Shown in pieces: positions 52,049-62,073 of a DNA stretch of 64,000 nucleotides. The position numbers were made by a program, and so were the translations under genes. Where the stretch lies: positions 124,001-188,000 of the forward strand of contig DHQB01000009.1 in NCBI GenBank assembly GCA_002410065.1, written 5' to 3'. Positions within the stretch are counted from its first letter, which is position 1. Each line of letters opens with the position of its first letter. This DNA is from Bacteroidales bacterium UBA5349. GTDB taxonomy: Bacteria; Bacteroidota; Bacteroidia; Bacteroidales; Tenuifilaceae. The notes under the pieces were generated by a model. It searched no databases and was not told the DNA's origin. It saw only the letters and a program-made list of their open reading frames with translations.

Positions 52049-54484
52049 ATGGCCAAGCAAAACGATAAGACAAAGAGCAATACTAAAGATCAAAATAAGA
52101 GTCTATTAAAGGATGAACGAATTAGGTTCACCTTAGGACTTTTCACTGTATTGCTATCAGTTTACCTTACAATTGCGTTCTTTTCATATCTGTTCTCGTG
52201 GAAGGTTGACCAGAGCTTCGAGTGGCAATCCATTTTTTCAAGTTCATCGGTACGGGTCGATAACTTTGCAGGTAAGGTTGGCGCCTCATTTGCTGCTCAG
52301 TTTATGAACCGTTGGTTTGGACTTTCCTCATTTGCTATTCCTTTCGTAATTCTAATTGTAGGACTTAGGCTGTTGAAAATCAGATTACTACCTCTGCGCA
52401 AAACTTTCTATAAGAGTATAATCGGAATAGTTCTGGTCTCCTTAATCCTCGGTTTTTTGTTTGAAGATGCTAACGGCTACCTAGGTAGTGGACTAGGAGG
52501 GGCACATGGGTTATTTGTCACATCGTGGTTAAATGCCTTTATTGGTAAGGCAGGAACAGCCTTTTTACTTATTGTGCTTACTGTTGCCTACCTAATTTAT
52601 ATCAATAAGAACTTTTTGCATTGGCTCCAAAGCATTGGCTTTAGAGCATTGAAATACATTAAAACAGCATTCGGGGCTAATCCGGTTCAAGAGGCTGAAC
52701 TCGATTTTGAGAATAGCAATGCAACAGTTCCAGATATTAGCAATTTGGAGCCTACAATTAATGAACCATCTATAGAAGAAGAGGAGCTTGAGGATACCAT
52801 TGGTGCCATTTTTGACCAGCCTATCGATGAGGTTATTGAGAAATCACCAGTGATTAAAAAGTCCAAAGTTGAGGCTATAGGAGATGATGGGATTGGCTTA
52901 GAAGTTGAAAGACATGTTGAAGAGGAGAGGGATTTGATTATAACGGATGATCAGGATTTTTATGACCCCACTCTAGACCTTTCTAGTTATCAGCGCCCGC
53001 CACTTGAACTGCTTGAGGAGCATAAAAGCAAACAGGCTCCGGTATCCGACGAGGAGTTACTTACCAATAAGAATAAAATTGTTGAAACACTGGGCAATTA
53101 TAACATCCAAATTGCCCGTATTGTGGCTACCGTAGGCCCAACAGTTACGCTTTATGAAATAGTCCCAGCTCCTGGGGTTCGTATCAGCAAGATTAAAAAC
53201 CTTGAGGATGATATTGCACTTAGCCTTGCTGCTTTGGGTATTAGAATAATTGCTCCAATACCCGGCCGAGGTACAATTGGTATTGAGGTTCCAAACCTTA
53301 CACCAGAGGTGGTTTCAATGTACTCCATTCTTCGATCGCCCAAGTTTCAGGATAGTAAGTTCGACTTGGCCATTGCGTTGGGTAAAACCATTTCGAACGA
53401 AACCTATGTGGTTGATTTAACCAAAATGCCCCACCTCCTAATTGCAGGTGCTACAGGACAGGGTAAATCAGTTGGATTAAATGCCGTAATTACCTCGCTT
53501 TTATACAAAAAACATCCAGCGCAGCTTAAATTTGTTCTAATTGACCCCAAAAAGGTAGAGTTAACCCTTTATAATAAAATTGAGCGTCATTTCTTAGCCA
53601 AACTCCCCGATACCGACGAGGCCATTATTACCGACACTCAGAAGGTAATTAATACGCTAAACTCTCTTTGTATTGAGATGGACTCACGTTATGATCTGCT
53701 TAAATTAGCGCATGTTAGAACCATTAAAGAGTATAACGATAAGTTCATGTCCCGTAGGCTTAATCCAAATAAGGGGCACAAGTTTTTACCCTATATTGTG
53801 GTGATAATCGATGAGTTTGCCGATTTAATTATGACTGCTGGTAGAGAGATAGAAGGCCCAATTCAGCGTCTTGCTCAGTTAGCCAGGGCTATTGGTATTC
53901 ACCTTATTATCGCTACACAACGGCCAACAACTAACATTATTACAGGGGTTATTAAAGCAAACTTCCCGGCACGAATTGCCTTTAGGGTAACCTCAATGAT
54001 TGACTCAAGAACCATATTAGATACCCCCGGAGCGAACCAGTTAATAGGTAAAGGGGATATGTTGGTATCGCTTGGAAGCGATTTGGTTAGGGTACAATGC
54101 GCATTTGTTGATACACCAGAGGTAGAGCGAGTAACCGATTTTATTGGTAATCAAAAGGGTTATGCAACAGCATTAATGCTTCCAGAGTATACTGGTGAGA
54201 CTTCTGGTGATTCGCTTGATGTTGATTTGGCCAAGCGTGACGATCTTTTTGAAGATGCTGCTCAACTTCTAGTTTCACATCAGCAGGGATCAACATCGCT
54301 AATCCAACGAAAATTTTCTATTGGTTATAACAGAGCTGGCAGGATTATTGATCAGTTAGAAGCTGCTGGCATAGTTGGCTCTTTTGAAGGAAGCAAAGCA
54401 AGGCAGGTTCTTATTCAGGATGACCTATCGCTTGAGCGTATTTTAAAGGCACTTAACGAGCCAAAAAGTAACGAGAATATTTAA
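52049..54484 (+). CDS. ftsK: DNA translocase FtsK/SpoIIIE
   Basis: The 811-residue protein has four membrane helices (about 25-180), an acidic linker (about 220-320) and the motor. The motor shows the Walker A loop AGATGQGKSVGLN near 467-480, Walker B IVVIIDEFADLIM and LARAIGIHLIIATQRPT. The C-terminal gamma winged helix (DDLFEDAAQLLVSHQQGS, KFSIGYNRAGRIIDQLE) reads KOPS-type polar sequences. It moves chromosome DNA through the septum and activates XerCD at dif. It precedes lolA by 15 bases, a frequent Bacteroidota pair. Confidence 0.96.
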   Translation: MAKQNDKTKSNTKDQNKSLLKDERIRFTLGLFTVLLSVYLTIAFFSYLFSWKVDQSFEWQSIFSSSSVRVDNFAGKVGASFAAQFMNRWFGLSSFAIPFVILIVGLRLLKIRLLPLRKTFYKSIIGIVLVSLILGFLFEDANGYLGSGLGGAHGLFVTSWLNAFIGKAGTAFLLIVLTVAYLIYINKNFLHWLQSIGFRALKYIKTAFGANPVQEAELDFENSNATVPDISNLEPTINEPSIEEEELEDTIGAIFDQPIDEVIEKSPVIKKSKVEAIGDDGIGLEVERHVEEERDLIITDDQDFYDPTLDLSSYQRPPLELLEEHKSKQAPVSDEELLTNKNKIVETLGNYNIQIARIVATVGPTVTLYEIVPAPGVRISKIKNLEDDIALSLAALGIRIIAPIPGRGTIGIEVPNLTPEVVSMYSILRSPKFQDSKFDLAIALGKTISNETYVVDLTKMPHLLIAGATGQGKSVGLNAVITSLLYKKHPAQLKFVLIDPKKVELTLYNKIERHFLAKLPDTDEAIITDTQKVINTLNSLCIEMDSRYDLLKLAHVRTIKEYNDKFMSRRLNPNKGHKFLPYIVVIIDEFADLIMTAGREIEGPIQRLAQLARAIGIHLIIATQRPTTNIITGVIKANFPARIAFRVTSMIDSRTILDTPGANQLIGKGDMLVSLGSDLVRVQCAFVDTPEVERVTDFIGNQKGYATALMLPEYTGETSGDSLDVDLAKRDDLFEDAAQLLVSHQQGSTSLIQRKFSIGYNRAGRIIDQLEAAGIVGSFEGSKARQVLIQDDLSLERILKALNEPKSNENI

Positions 54485-54499
54485 CCATTTAATTTGACT

Positions 54500-55147
54500 A
54501 TGAAGAAATTGTTGATTTTAATGAGTGTTTTAGTTGGAAGCACCATGCTTTTTGCTCAAACTGCTCCTTTAGGGAAGGATTTAGTAAAAGGTTTTTCTGA
54601 AAAGATGCAAGCCTACGAATCGATTAAAGCTGAATTTACGTTTACTCTTGAAAATTTGCAGGAAGGTTTTTCCGATACACACAAAGGTAATTTGAAGTTT
54701 AAAGGCAAAAGTTATTTTCTAGAGCTAATGGGTATGCAAGTTTATTTTGATGGGAAAACTAAATGGCAGTATATCCCTGAAGCCAACGAGGTAACCATAT
54801 CGGAGCCAACTTCACTTGACGGTGGTTTTTTTGACGATCCCACCCAGATTTTCCGTAGCTATGAGCAGGATTTTAAATCTAAGTTTATGGGTGAAAAAAT
54901 AGAAAAAAAAGTATCTCTGTATGAGGTTGATCTGTATCCAGAGGATATATCTGTTCCTTACTCAATAATTAAGATAATATTCAAAAAGCAAAACCTTGAG
55001 CCAGTATCCATTAAGTATCAGGGCAAGGATGGTATTAACTACATTATTGATGTAAAAGCATTTAGTGGAAATCAAAACCTAAAGGATAATGAGTTCACTT
55101 TTACCCCCGCAGAACACAAAGGAATTGTTATAGTTGATATGCTGTAG
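54500..55147 (+). CDS. lolA: LolA-like outer-membrane lipoprotein carrier
   Basis: This protein (215 aa) has a signal peptide (about 1-19, ending TMLFAQ). The LolA fold is seen as YESIKAEFTFTLEN, KGNLKFKGKSYFLEL, VYFDGKTKWQYIPEANEV, DDPTQIFRSYEQDF and a late PVSIKYQGKDGINYIID. LolA shuttles lipoproteins through the periplasm to the outer membrane. The ATG at 54500 is preferred to TTG 54494. It is the second gene of the ftsK transcript and is followed by a strong terminator. Confidence 0.88.
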   Translation: MKKLLILMSVLVGSTMLFAQTAPLGKDLVKGFSEKMQAYESIKAEFTFTLENLQEGFSDTHKGNLKFKGKSYFLELMGMQVYFDGKTKWQYIPEANEVTISEPTSLDGGFFDDPTQIFRSYEQDFKSKFMGEKIEKKVSLYEVDLYPEDISVPYSIIKIIFKKQNLEPVSIKYQGKDGINYIIDVKAFSGNQNLKDNEFTFTPAEHKGIVIVDML

Positions 55148-55170
55148 GATACAACCCCCGCAGCATTACT

Positions 55171-55208
55171 AAAACAAGCCAAATCAATGAATTGATTTGG
55201 CTTGTTTT
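55171..55208 (+). terminator. Strong hairpin terminator after lolA
   Basis: AAAACAAGCCAAATCAAT (55171-55188) pairs perfectly with ATTGATTTGGCTTGTTTT (55191-55208) around a GA loop, giving an 18-base-pair stem 23 bases after the stop. Confidence 0.85.
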
Positions 55209-55355
55209 GGTTTTGGCTCTTTAGTATACTTTACTGAAACAAATAATACCCATTTACCCTAAATTTACTGGGGAAAGGCATTCAAAACAATTTACAGCAA
55301 AGGTTTAAAACAAAACGACTCGTATATTTTTTAAAAACTCGGATAGAGCAGATTC

Positions 55356-57449
55356 CTATTCTGGTACTTCTTTAGGATACTCAATCCGTGGATGATAAAT
55401 GTTCTGTAACTTCTTCTTAAAAATCTGCTTAATATCCGATATATCCCTAAAAGTGATATTGGCATCGTTAAACTGTCCTTGGTCTTGCTGATACTTTATA
55501 ATTCCCTCTACCAAATCCTCAATGGTCTGTACCGTAATACTCTTTAGTGCACGTGAGGCAGCCTCAACGGCGTCGGCCATCATTACAACTGCAGTTTCTT
55601 TTGAGAATGGCTTAGGACCGGGGTAACCAAACGAATCGAGATGATCCTTTGAGTCGGGGAATTTATCCTTAAAAAGGCGGTAAAAGTACTGCACCTTAGT
55701 GGTTCCGTGGTGGGTTCTTATAAAGTCAATTAGCTGTTCGGGAAGCCTATTCTTTTTGGCAATTAGTATTCCTTCAGCAACATGGTTGATAATAATTTCA
55801 GCGCTTTCCTCGTAGTTGAGGCTCTCGTGTGGGTTAAAATCAGGCGATTGGTTCTCAATAAAATAGTATGGATTGCCCATCTTGCCAATGTCATGATAAA
55901 GTGCGCCTGCCCTAACTAACAGAGGATTACCTCCAATTTTATGTATTGCGCTCTCCGCAAGATTTGAAACTTGTAAGGAGTGTTGAAATGTGCCAGGGGC
56001 AACCTCTGCTAACTTGCGGAGCAAGTCCTGATTTGTATCGGAGAGCTCCATTAAAGTTGTGTCGGACAAGAAACCAAAAACTTTTTCGAACAGATAAATT
56101 AGCTGATATGAGGCAAGAAGGAGAAGAGCATTGCCTGCAAACCACGCAAGGGTTAATGGATTTAATTTGAGGATTGTCCCTTCCTGAATTAACACAATGG
56201 TAGCGTAAACAAAAATATAAGAAAGGAGGATGTATGCAACTGATAAAAATAGTTTACTCCTTCTGTAAACTTTAGTTAGACTTATAATGGCAACCACACC
56301 AGCAATAAAATGCATGAAAACAAATTCGAAGCTATTGGGTACAAAGAAACCAACAAGAAAAACGGTGGTTAGATGTATAAAAAGGGCCAGTCGCGAATCG
56401 TAAAACGTTTGGATGAATATTGGAACAATGGCAAACGGAATAACATAAACGCTAATTAAATTTCGCTTTAGTAACAGCGATGATATAATGGTCATTGATG
56501 TAACCAGAAGAAGGATGAAGAATATTTTGGAATCGTACTGAAGTATTTCCCTGCGGAAGTTGTAGAGGAACAGGAAGAGTATTAAGAATATAATACTGAC
56601 AAACAGTATATGTCCCATAAAAATTACATTGCTATCACCAGTATCGCTTAATTGGCTTTCAAAGTCCCTTTTAAGCGAAAAGAGAATTTGGTATAGCTCC
56701 GAGTCGATAATCTCTCCTCGGCTCACAATTCTTTCACCCGAATAAACTAAGCCTTCGGTAAGCGATAGGTTTGCCAGCATGTCTTGCCGAACCTTGTTCG
56801 TTGTTTTAACATCGTACGTTAAATTGGGTTTGATATACTTAAATAGGGGTAATTTTTTAAGTACTTTATAAACTTTTGGGCTACCTGTGTTATTGAAATT
56901 GTCAATCTTTTCTATTAAATAGTTTTGCGCTTTACTAACGGTATAGATTTCCTCGAATGGGGTTTCAAGTGCATGGTTATCATGAAGAAATGTTATTCCA
57001 GCAAAAAGTCTATCCTTTATTTCAGGATTTTCATCGGGGTTTATAATGCCCTTGCGATGGAGGAACTGGATTTGTACCTCAAAATTGTCGATTAGTTTTT
57101 GGTTGGGTTCTTTTTCACCCTCATTCTGCCTTTTCCATTCTTCCTTAAAATCGGAACGAAACTGTTTTAGAGCCTGAACAGTAGATGTTGTATCAAATCT
57201 AAAAAAAGGCTTAAAGTTGTTAAGAATTGCATTCCTTTCGCTTATTAACTCTGTATCTGATTTATAGATTGAAAAATCGAATGGGGCCACCAGATCTTCG
57301 TGCATCCACGCTTTACCCTTTTGGAACTCGTACTTAAACTTTCCTTCACGGGGTAAAATAAGCACAATGGCTACTATAGCAATAATAAAGTAGATGGTTT
57401 TTATTGCTACCTTATAGTAAAGTTGAAAGATTTGCAGTGCCCTATTCAT
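55356..57449 (-). CDS. Membrane HD-domain phosphodiesterase, PgpH family
   Basis: The 697-residue protein has an N-terminal helix (18-33), a large extracytoplasmic domain (about 35-270, 7TMR-HDED type), seven membrane helices (about 280-470) and a cytosolic HD domain. The HD site shows EVAPGTFQHSLQVSNLAE, the metal motif LYHDIGKM near 517, NYEESAEIIINHVAEG, IRTHHGTTKVQYFY and MMADAVEAASRALK. PgpH-family enzymes hydrolyse the second messenger c-di-AMP, which controls potassium uptake and envelope stress. All HD ligands look intact. It has its own -7 element. Confidence 0.9.
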   Translation of the reverse strand: MNRALQIFQLYYKVAIKTIYFIIAIVAIVLILPREGKFKYEFQKGKAWMHEDLVAPFDFSIYKSDTELISERNAILNNFKPFFRFDTTSTVQALKQFRSDFKEEWKRQNEGEKEPNQKLIDNFEVQIQFLHRKGIINPDENPEIKDRLFAGITFLHDNHALETPFEEIYTVSKAQNYLIEKIDNFNNTGSPKVYKVLKKLPLFKYIKPNLTYDVKTTNKVRQDMLANLSLTEGLVYSGERIVSRGEIIDSELYQILFSLKRDFESQLSDTGDSNVIFMGHILFVSIIFLILFLFLYNFRREILQYDSKIFFILLLVTSMTIISSLLLKRNLISVYVIPFAIVPIFIQTFYDSRLALFIHLTTVFLVGFFVPNSFEFVFMHFIAGVVAIISLTKVYRRSKLFLSVAYILLSYIFVYATIVLIQEGTILKLNPLTLAWFAGNALLLLASYQLIYLFEKVFGFLSDTTLMELSDTNQDLLRKLAEVAPGTFQHSLQVSNLAESAIHKIGGNPLLVRAGALYHDIGKMGNPYYFIENQSPDFNPHESLNYEESAEIIINHVAEGILIAKKNRLPEQLIDFIRTHHGTTKVQYFYRLFKDKFPDSKDHLDSFGYPGPKPFSKETAVVMMADAVEAASRALKSITVQTIEDLVEGIIKYQQDQGQFNDANITFRDISDIKQIFKKKLQNIYHPRIEYPKEVPE

Positions 57450-57472
57450 AATTTTATGATTTACTTATATTG

Positions 57473-57480
57473 CAAAAATA
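57473..57480 (-). promoter_or_regulatory. -7 element of the PgpH-family gene
   Basis: The minus strand reads TATTTTTG, a perfect TAnnTTTG, 23 bases before the start at 57449. No -33 box is evident. Confidence 0.45.
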
Positions 57481-57649
57481 ACATTTTTAGGGCGATAAGG
57501 TTTTATTGCTGATAATAGTTTTATCTGAAATCCTTATCTGTAAATCATTTTGTATGATTTTTTATCGTCATCGCAAGCTACAAAACTGCGTAGGATCGGT
57601 TTTTTATTCCCTTTAAATCAATCAATTAGTATAGCAATCTACTGAAAAA

Positions 57650-57682
57650 CCCCTGATAGTAGTTTTTAAACTCAATCAGGGG
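57650..57682 (-). terminator. Terminator after the TonB-linked receptor gene
   Basis: CCCCTGAT (57650-57657) pairs with ATCAGGGG (57675-57682), and an inner AGTTT/AAACT stem strengthens it. On the minus strand TTTTTC follows. It lies 54 bases after the stop at 57737. Confidence 0.75.
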
Positions 57683-57736
57683 CATATCACTTTTTATAAT
57701 TCAGAATGCTATGACGGATCGCTTAAAATTTTAGCG

Positions 57737-60214
57737 CTATTCCATATCCATATCAAGTCCAACATTATCGGGTTGTTTTTCGCGGCGCGCCCTATACTCA
57801 TTAATCCTGTATGAGAAACCAATGAAAATAACACGACTTTCTCTATAACGATCGATATTACTTGTAAAGTTTGTGCCCCAAGTTTCCGATTTGTGGTTCA
57901 TGGTTTTTAGCACATCGCTAACTCTAAGGGTAATTGTTCCCTTACGATTCAATACGTTTATGCGTGCTCCAAGGTCAAACCAGTACATTTCTGCAGTACG
58001 CCCTTGTCCACCTCCCGATTGCCAAAAGCGCATGCTTCCGCCAACAGATATGGAAGGTGAGCGATAGTTGCCATTGAGTTGCAGTTCAATGTTTTTTCCA
58101 ATATTCCATGTAGATGTGGCTCGTGCAGACCAGCCATCACCAGTGCTCGATCTTTCATCCAGAAAATCGGAGTAGAGTTTGGTTCTAAAGTAGTTTGCGT
58201 TTGCATTTACTTTCCACCAAGGAGTAATGGTTTGACTAACAACACCTTCTATACCTAGGCTTTCACTTTTATCAATATTTTTAAAGGTTGACATGGCAAT
58301 ATTATCGTCACCCACCTCAACGTATCGCGAAATAATATCGTTGGTGTTGCGCTGATATACGGTGGCATTAACCTTGGTTTTTGGCAGGTTATAGTAATAG
58401 CTAATTTCAAAACTATTGGTCAATTCGGGGTTTAGCATTGGGTTACCTTGGCTAAGGTTTAGCGAATCAGTATAGTCAATAAAGGGGTTAAGCATTCGGG
58501 TATTTGGACGGCTAACTCTTCGACTATAGGCTATTTGAGTTGAGTTTCTCTCGTTTATATCCCACTTTATATGAGCACTGGGGAAAAGTTGAAGAGAATC
58601 TCTTTTTATTGGTTCATAACCGCCAGCCTTTTGCTCGGCATTGGTTAATGCTTGCTCTAATCTAAGACCTCCTTGATAGCTGAACTTCTCATTTCCAAAC
58701 GTGTTAGAATAGATTGCATATGCTGCATACTGCTGCTCGTTGTAAACAAAGGTGTTGCTACGCAACGGATCGTAAACCCAAGCGTTGGAACTATTAAAAA
58801 TGGAGTAGATATAATCTTCATCCTGCGCACGGATCATTGCTTTCAGACCTGTTTCTAACCTACCACCATTTCCTATCGGCTGTACCAAATCGGTTTGCAA
58901 AACTATTGAATTGGACAATGAACCAGATACGGATTTTTGTTTAAAATCATTGCTACCAATTAGCCCGTCCCATTGTAGTATATTATTTCCATTATTCCCA
59001 TCCGTAGCATAATAATAGGCATCTGCAGTTAGCTCTTGCCCTTTTTGCTTACCACTCAATTTGTAGTTTAGCGATAGGTTATAGCCTGAACCATCCATTA
59101 TGCCGGTATTTTTTCTGAAATAATTTACATTTGAGAAGTCGGAACTATTATACAAATTGGTTTCGGTTAAGTCCCACACGTTAAAATCGCGCGAGTTGTA
59201 TCCCCCTGTAAAGGTTAACGTATTGCGATCGTTAATGAAGAAATCGGCACCAGCCCTAAGGTTCATAAAACTACCATTTCTTCTAAAATCTTGATCTTGA
59301 AAAAGTTCGCTATTGCCTCCCGAAGTTGATGAAAATCTGTCGGAAAGTGTTCCTCCAGTCATTCGGAACTTACGAAAGCTTACGTTGGTAAATAGGTTAA
59401 CCTTGTCCTGTCTGTAGTTAAAATTTAAGGTTCCGTTATACTTGTCGCCTGTACCAGCCGTTAGCATAACCATTCCGTGGTAACCAGGGTCACGTTTTTT
59501 CTTTAAAACAATATTAATAATACCCGATAATCCATCAGGATCGTATCGGGCTGAGGGGTTGGTTATAACCTCTACACTTTCAATAATGCTTGCAGGAATT
59601 TCATCAATGCTAGAGTATGTAGATGGCCTACCATCAATAAGTATGGTAACATTTTGGCTACCCCTTAGGCTCACATTGCCCTCCATATCAACTTCTACCG
59701 AAGGTATGCTCTGCATAATCTCGAGGGCCGAGCCACCCTCTGCATTAATATCCTTTTCAACATTGAATACCTTTTTATCCAGGTTATGGGTAAGCATCTG
59801 CTTTTGACCAGTAATTATTACAGTTTCGAGATTTTCTGAGGCTGGTTCTATTGATAGATCACCCAACGAAACCTCAAGATTTTGAGGGTTAACAAAAAAA
59901 GAACCTACTTTAGATGTGTTATAACCAATGAATTTAACCTCACCATAGTATCTTCCCATTGGAACTTTATCAATGGTAAACTCTCCCCTTTGATTGGTTA
60001 TTCCCCCTGTAACTAAAGTTGAGTCGCGCATTTTGTACAATGCAATATTTGCATACTCAACCGGTAAGTTGTCTATTTTGTCAAAAACTTTCCCTCTAAC
60101 TGTACCTGTAAGGTTAGGGTTCATTCCTGGTCCACCTCCTTGGCGTTGTTGTGCAAATGTGGAATAGCTTGCTAAAATGAGTAATAATGCCGTAAATAAT
60201 GATTTTAGTTTCAT
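57737..60214 (-). CDS. TonB-linked outer-membrane receptor (OMP_b-brl_3 type)
   Basis: The 825-residue protein has a signal peptide (1-21), a Gly-rich start (QRQGGGPGMNPN), a carboxypeptidase-regulatory-like domain (VRGKVFDKIDNLPVEYANIA) and a plug domain (SIPSVEVDMEGNVSLRGSQN, NPSARYDPDGLSGIINIVLK). A beta barrel follows, but the C terminus is unusual: it ends in an acidic tail (NVGLDMDME) rather than an aromatic residue. It has no SusD partner, and such receptors often take up metals, peptides or vitamins. It stands alone, 323 bases from the next gene. Confidence 0.88.
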   Translation of the reverse strand: MKLKSLFTALLLILASYSTFAQQRQGGGPGMNPNLTGTVRGKVFDKIDNLPVEYANIALYKMRDSTLVTGGITNQRGEFTIDKVPMGRYYGEVKFIGYNTSKVGSFFVNPQNLEVSLGDLSIEPASENLETVIITGQKQMLTHNLDKKVFNVEKDINAEGGSALEIMQSIPSVEVDMEGNVSLRGSQNVTILIDGRPSTYSSIDEIPASIIESVEVITNPSARYDPDGLSGIINIVLKKKRDPGYHGMVMLTAGTGDKYNGTLNFNYRQDKVNLFTNVSFRKFRMTGGTLSDRFSSTSGGNSELFQDQDFRRNGSFMNLRAGADFFINDRNTLTFTGGYNSRDFNVWDLTETNLYNSSDFSNVNYFRKNTGIMDGSGYNLSLNYKLSGKQKGQELTADAYYYATDGNNGNNILQWDGLIGSNDFKQKSVSGSLSNSIVLQTDLVQPIGNGGRLETGLKAMIRAQDEDYIYSIFNSSNAWVYDPLRSNTFVYNEQQYAAYAIYSNTFGNEKFSYQGGLRLEQALTNAEQKAGGYEPIKRDSLQLFPSAHIKWDINERNSTQIAYSRRVSRPNTRMLNPFIDYTDSLNLSQGNPMLNPELTNSFEISYYYNLPKTKVNATVYQRNTNDIISRYVEVGDDNIAMSTFKNIDKSESLGIEGVVSQTITPWWKVNANANYFRTKLYSDFLDERSSTGDGWSARATSTWNIGKNIELQLNGNYRSPSISVGGSMRFWQSGGGQGRTAEMYWFDLGARINVLNRKGTITLRVSDVLKTMNHKSETWGTNFTSNIDRYRESRVIFIGFSYRINEYRARREKQPDNVGLDMDME

Positions 60215-60537
60215 ATGTGTTTATAATAATTGTTGTTATAGATCTTGATTTTATAATAAGTAGTAATTTGACTCATGCTTTCTCTAAAACTTGCGCATAG
60301 GTTAAAAATATTTCCGATAATCATTATTTATAGGATCATCCTTTCCGTTTAAAGCCTAAACAGTAACAAAAAGGGCTATGGAATGTTGTGGGAGTAATCT
60401 TTTATAAATTCGAAAGGATTAAAAGGGGGGATGATCTGAATTAAAAAAGTTAGGGTTAAAGCAATTGGAATAGATTGCTAACCCCATTTGTGTAGATCAG
60501 AAAATATGATAAAAGGTTCTGTTATTAATAAATCTAA
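60215..60537. other. Gap between the TonB-linked receptor gene and the trmD operon end
   Basis: The gap holds the operon terminator at 60453-60484 (listed separately). The rest, about 240 bases, is AT-rich upstream sequence of the receptor gene with no recognised -7 element, small open gene or RNA structure. Confidence 0.5.
60453..60484 (-). terminator. Terminator of the trmD-yicC-gmk-nadD-tpr operon
   Basis: GGGTTA and GCAAT (60453-60465, with a two-base bulge) pair with ATTGC and TAACCC (60474-60484). On the minus strand TTTTTT follows after four bases. It lies 54 bases beyond the last stop at 60538. Confidence 0.8.
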
Positions 60538-60816
60538 CTAGGGATTAAGCAAATCAGGATTCCGAAATCCCATGATATTCTTAACCATCTCCAGTGAAAC
60601 CGTGGCCTGATTGTGCAAAGGATTAATACTTAACGTCTTGCTAAAATCACTCATTGCTGCAGTTAAATTGCCATTCTGCCAATGCGTTTTACCTCTATAG
60701 AAATAGGCCTCGGCATTAAGGGGATCATTTTTAATTATCTTATTAAATTGTTCCTCTGCTTTAGCTAGGTCGCTGGCATATAGTGCTTGCAAACCTTTTC
60801 CTAATTTTTCATCCAT
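60538..60816 (-). CDS. Small TPR protein
   Basis: The 92-residue protein has two TPR units (LQALYASDLAKAEEQFNKII and AEAYFYRGKTHWQNGNLTAA) and a short tail. It has no signal peptide, so it is cytoplasmic. It begins 4 bases after nadD ends and is the last gene of the operon. No specific role is known. Confidence 0.8.
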   Translation of the reverse strand: MDEKLGKGLQALYASDLAKAEEQFNKIIKNDPLNAEAYFYRGKTHWQNGNLTAAMSDFSKTLSINPLHNQATVSLEMVKNIMGFRNPDLLNP

Positions 60817-60820
60817 CAGT

Positions 60821-61399
60821 TTATGCTTTATATAATTGATTATCTATTAAATATTGGTACGCCTTAATGGGCATAAAATAGCTTACGTTTTTGTTCTTTA
60901 AAATAGAATTGCGAAGAAATGTTGAGCTAAGCTCCATAATTGGCGCATTTATTATTTCCACATTGTATTTCAGCGCTATTTCACCCACATTCGATCCTAG
61001 TCGGGGATAAACCATAAAACGATAGTTTTTAAGCAAAGCCTCAAAATCTTTCCATTTATGGATAGATTCCATTGAGTCGGCTCCCATAAGTACCGTAAAC
61101 TTTCGCATTGGGTATTGCTTATCTAACGCTTCTAGTGTATCAATAGTGTAGGAGGGACGTGGCATATTCATTTCAATATCGCAAAGCGATATTCTAGGGT
61201 TAAAATCCTCTATGGCAAGCTTTGTCATTTCAAGGCGATGCTTATCGGGGGCAAGCTCGTGCTGCTTCTTTAAAGGATTTTGGGGGCTTACCACAAACCA
61301 GATCTCATCCAAATCGGTAAATTCAAGCATATATCCTGCAAGGGCTATATGGCCGTTGTGAATTGGATTAAATGACCCAAAGAAGAGACCTGTTTTCAT
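60821..61399 (-). CDS. nadD: Nicotinate-nucleotide adenylyltransferase NadD
   Basis: The enzyme makes deamido-NAD from nicotinate mononucleotide and ATP, a step of NAD synthesis. It shows GLFFGSFNPIHNGHIALA (HxGH nucleotide-transfer motif), WFVVSPQNPLKK, DKHRLEMTKLAI, RPSYTIDTLEAL, LMGADSMESIHKWKD and SSTFLRNSI. Length (192 aa) is normal. It is coded 24 bases after gmk on the minus strand. Confidence 0.95.
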   Translation of the reverse strand: MKTGLFFGSFNPIHNGHIALAGYMLEFTDLDEIWFVVSPQNPLKKQHELAPDKHRLEMTKLAIEDFNPRISLCDIEMNMPRPSYTIDTLEALDKQYPMRKFTVLMGADSMESIHKWKDFEALLKNYRFMVYPRLGSNVGEIALKYNVEIINAPIMELSSTFLRNSILKNKNVSYFMPIKAYQYLIDNQLYKA

Positions 61400-61423
61400 A
61401 AAAAATGTTTACGTAAGGTTAAG

Positions 61424-61990
61424 CTATTTTGCAATAAATTCAGCAACAACTTTTTCAGCCTCAGCAATTGCATCGCCAAGTTTATTGTTTACTATTATTC
61501 TATCAAACTCTTTGGCGTAAGCCATTTCTTTCATTGCTTTGCCAATACGCTTTTCTAGGCTATCGGGTGTTTCAGTCCCTCTATTCTCAAGCCGTAATCG
61601 AAGTTCCTCAACGGAAGGAGGCATAACGAAAATGGCCAATGCTCTATCCCCAAACTGCTTTTTTAAGTTTAATCCACCTAACACATCAACATCAAAAACT
61701 ACATGGTTACCCTTTTTCCAAATTCGCTCCAACTCCGATTTTAGCGTACCATAGTATGAACCATTGTAAACCTCTTCCCATTCAATAAATTCGTTTTTAT
61801 CAATCTTAGATCTAAATTCCTCGGGCGATAAAAAATGGTAATCGCGAGCATGAACCTCTCCTTCACGCATACTTCGGCTACAGGCGGAAACGGAGAATTC
61901 AAGGTTTTTAAGTTTTTGTAATAGACTTTTAACTATTGTTGTCTTTCCCGAACCCGAAGGTGCTGAGAATATTAGTAGTTTGCCGTCCAT
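61424..61990 (-). CDS. gmk: Guanylate kinase
   Basis: This kinase (188 aa from ATG 61990) phosphorylates GMP to GDP. It has the P-loop FSAPSGSGKTTIVKSLL, the GMP-binding SVSACSRSMREGEVHARDYH, EWEEVYNGSYYGTL, VVFDVDVLGGLNLKK and the lid RLENRGTETPDSLEKRI. The frame could start at TTG 61999, but the ATG gives the usual short N terminus. It is third in the operon, between yicC and nadD. Confidence 0.95.
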   Translation of the reverse strand: MDGKLLIFSAPSGSGKTTIVKSLLQKLKNLEFSVSACSRSMREGEVHARDYHFLSPEEFRSKIDKNEFIEWEEVYNGSYYGTLKSELERIWKKGNHVVFDVDVLGGLNLKKQFGDRALAIFVMPPSVEELRLRLENRGTETPDSLEKRIGKAMKEMAYAKEFDRIIVNNKLGDAIAEAEKVVAEFIAK

Positions 61991-62073
61991 GGTTTTCAAA
62001 ATGTTTATTATTTAGTCGTTGGTTAGCTATCCGGGGACAATCAATAATTTGACTATTGGGCTAACTCTTTAAA

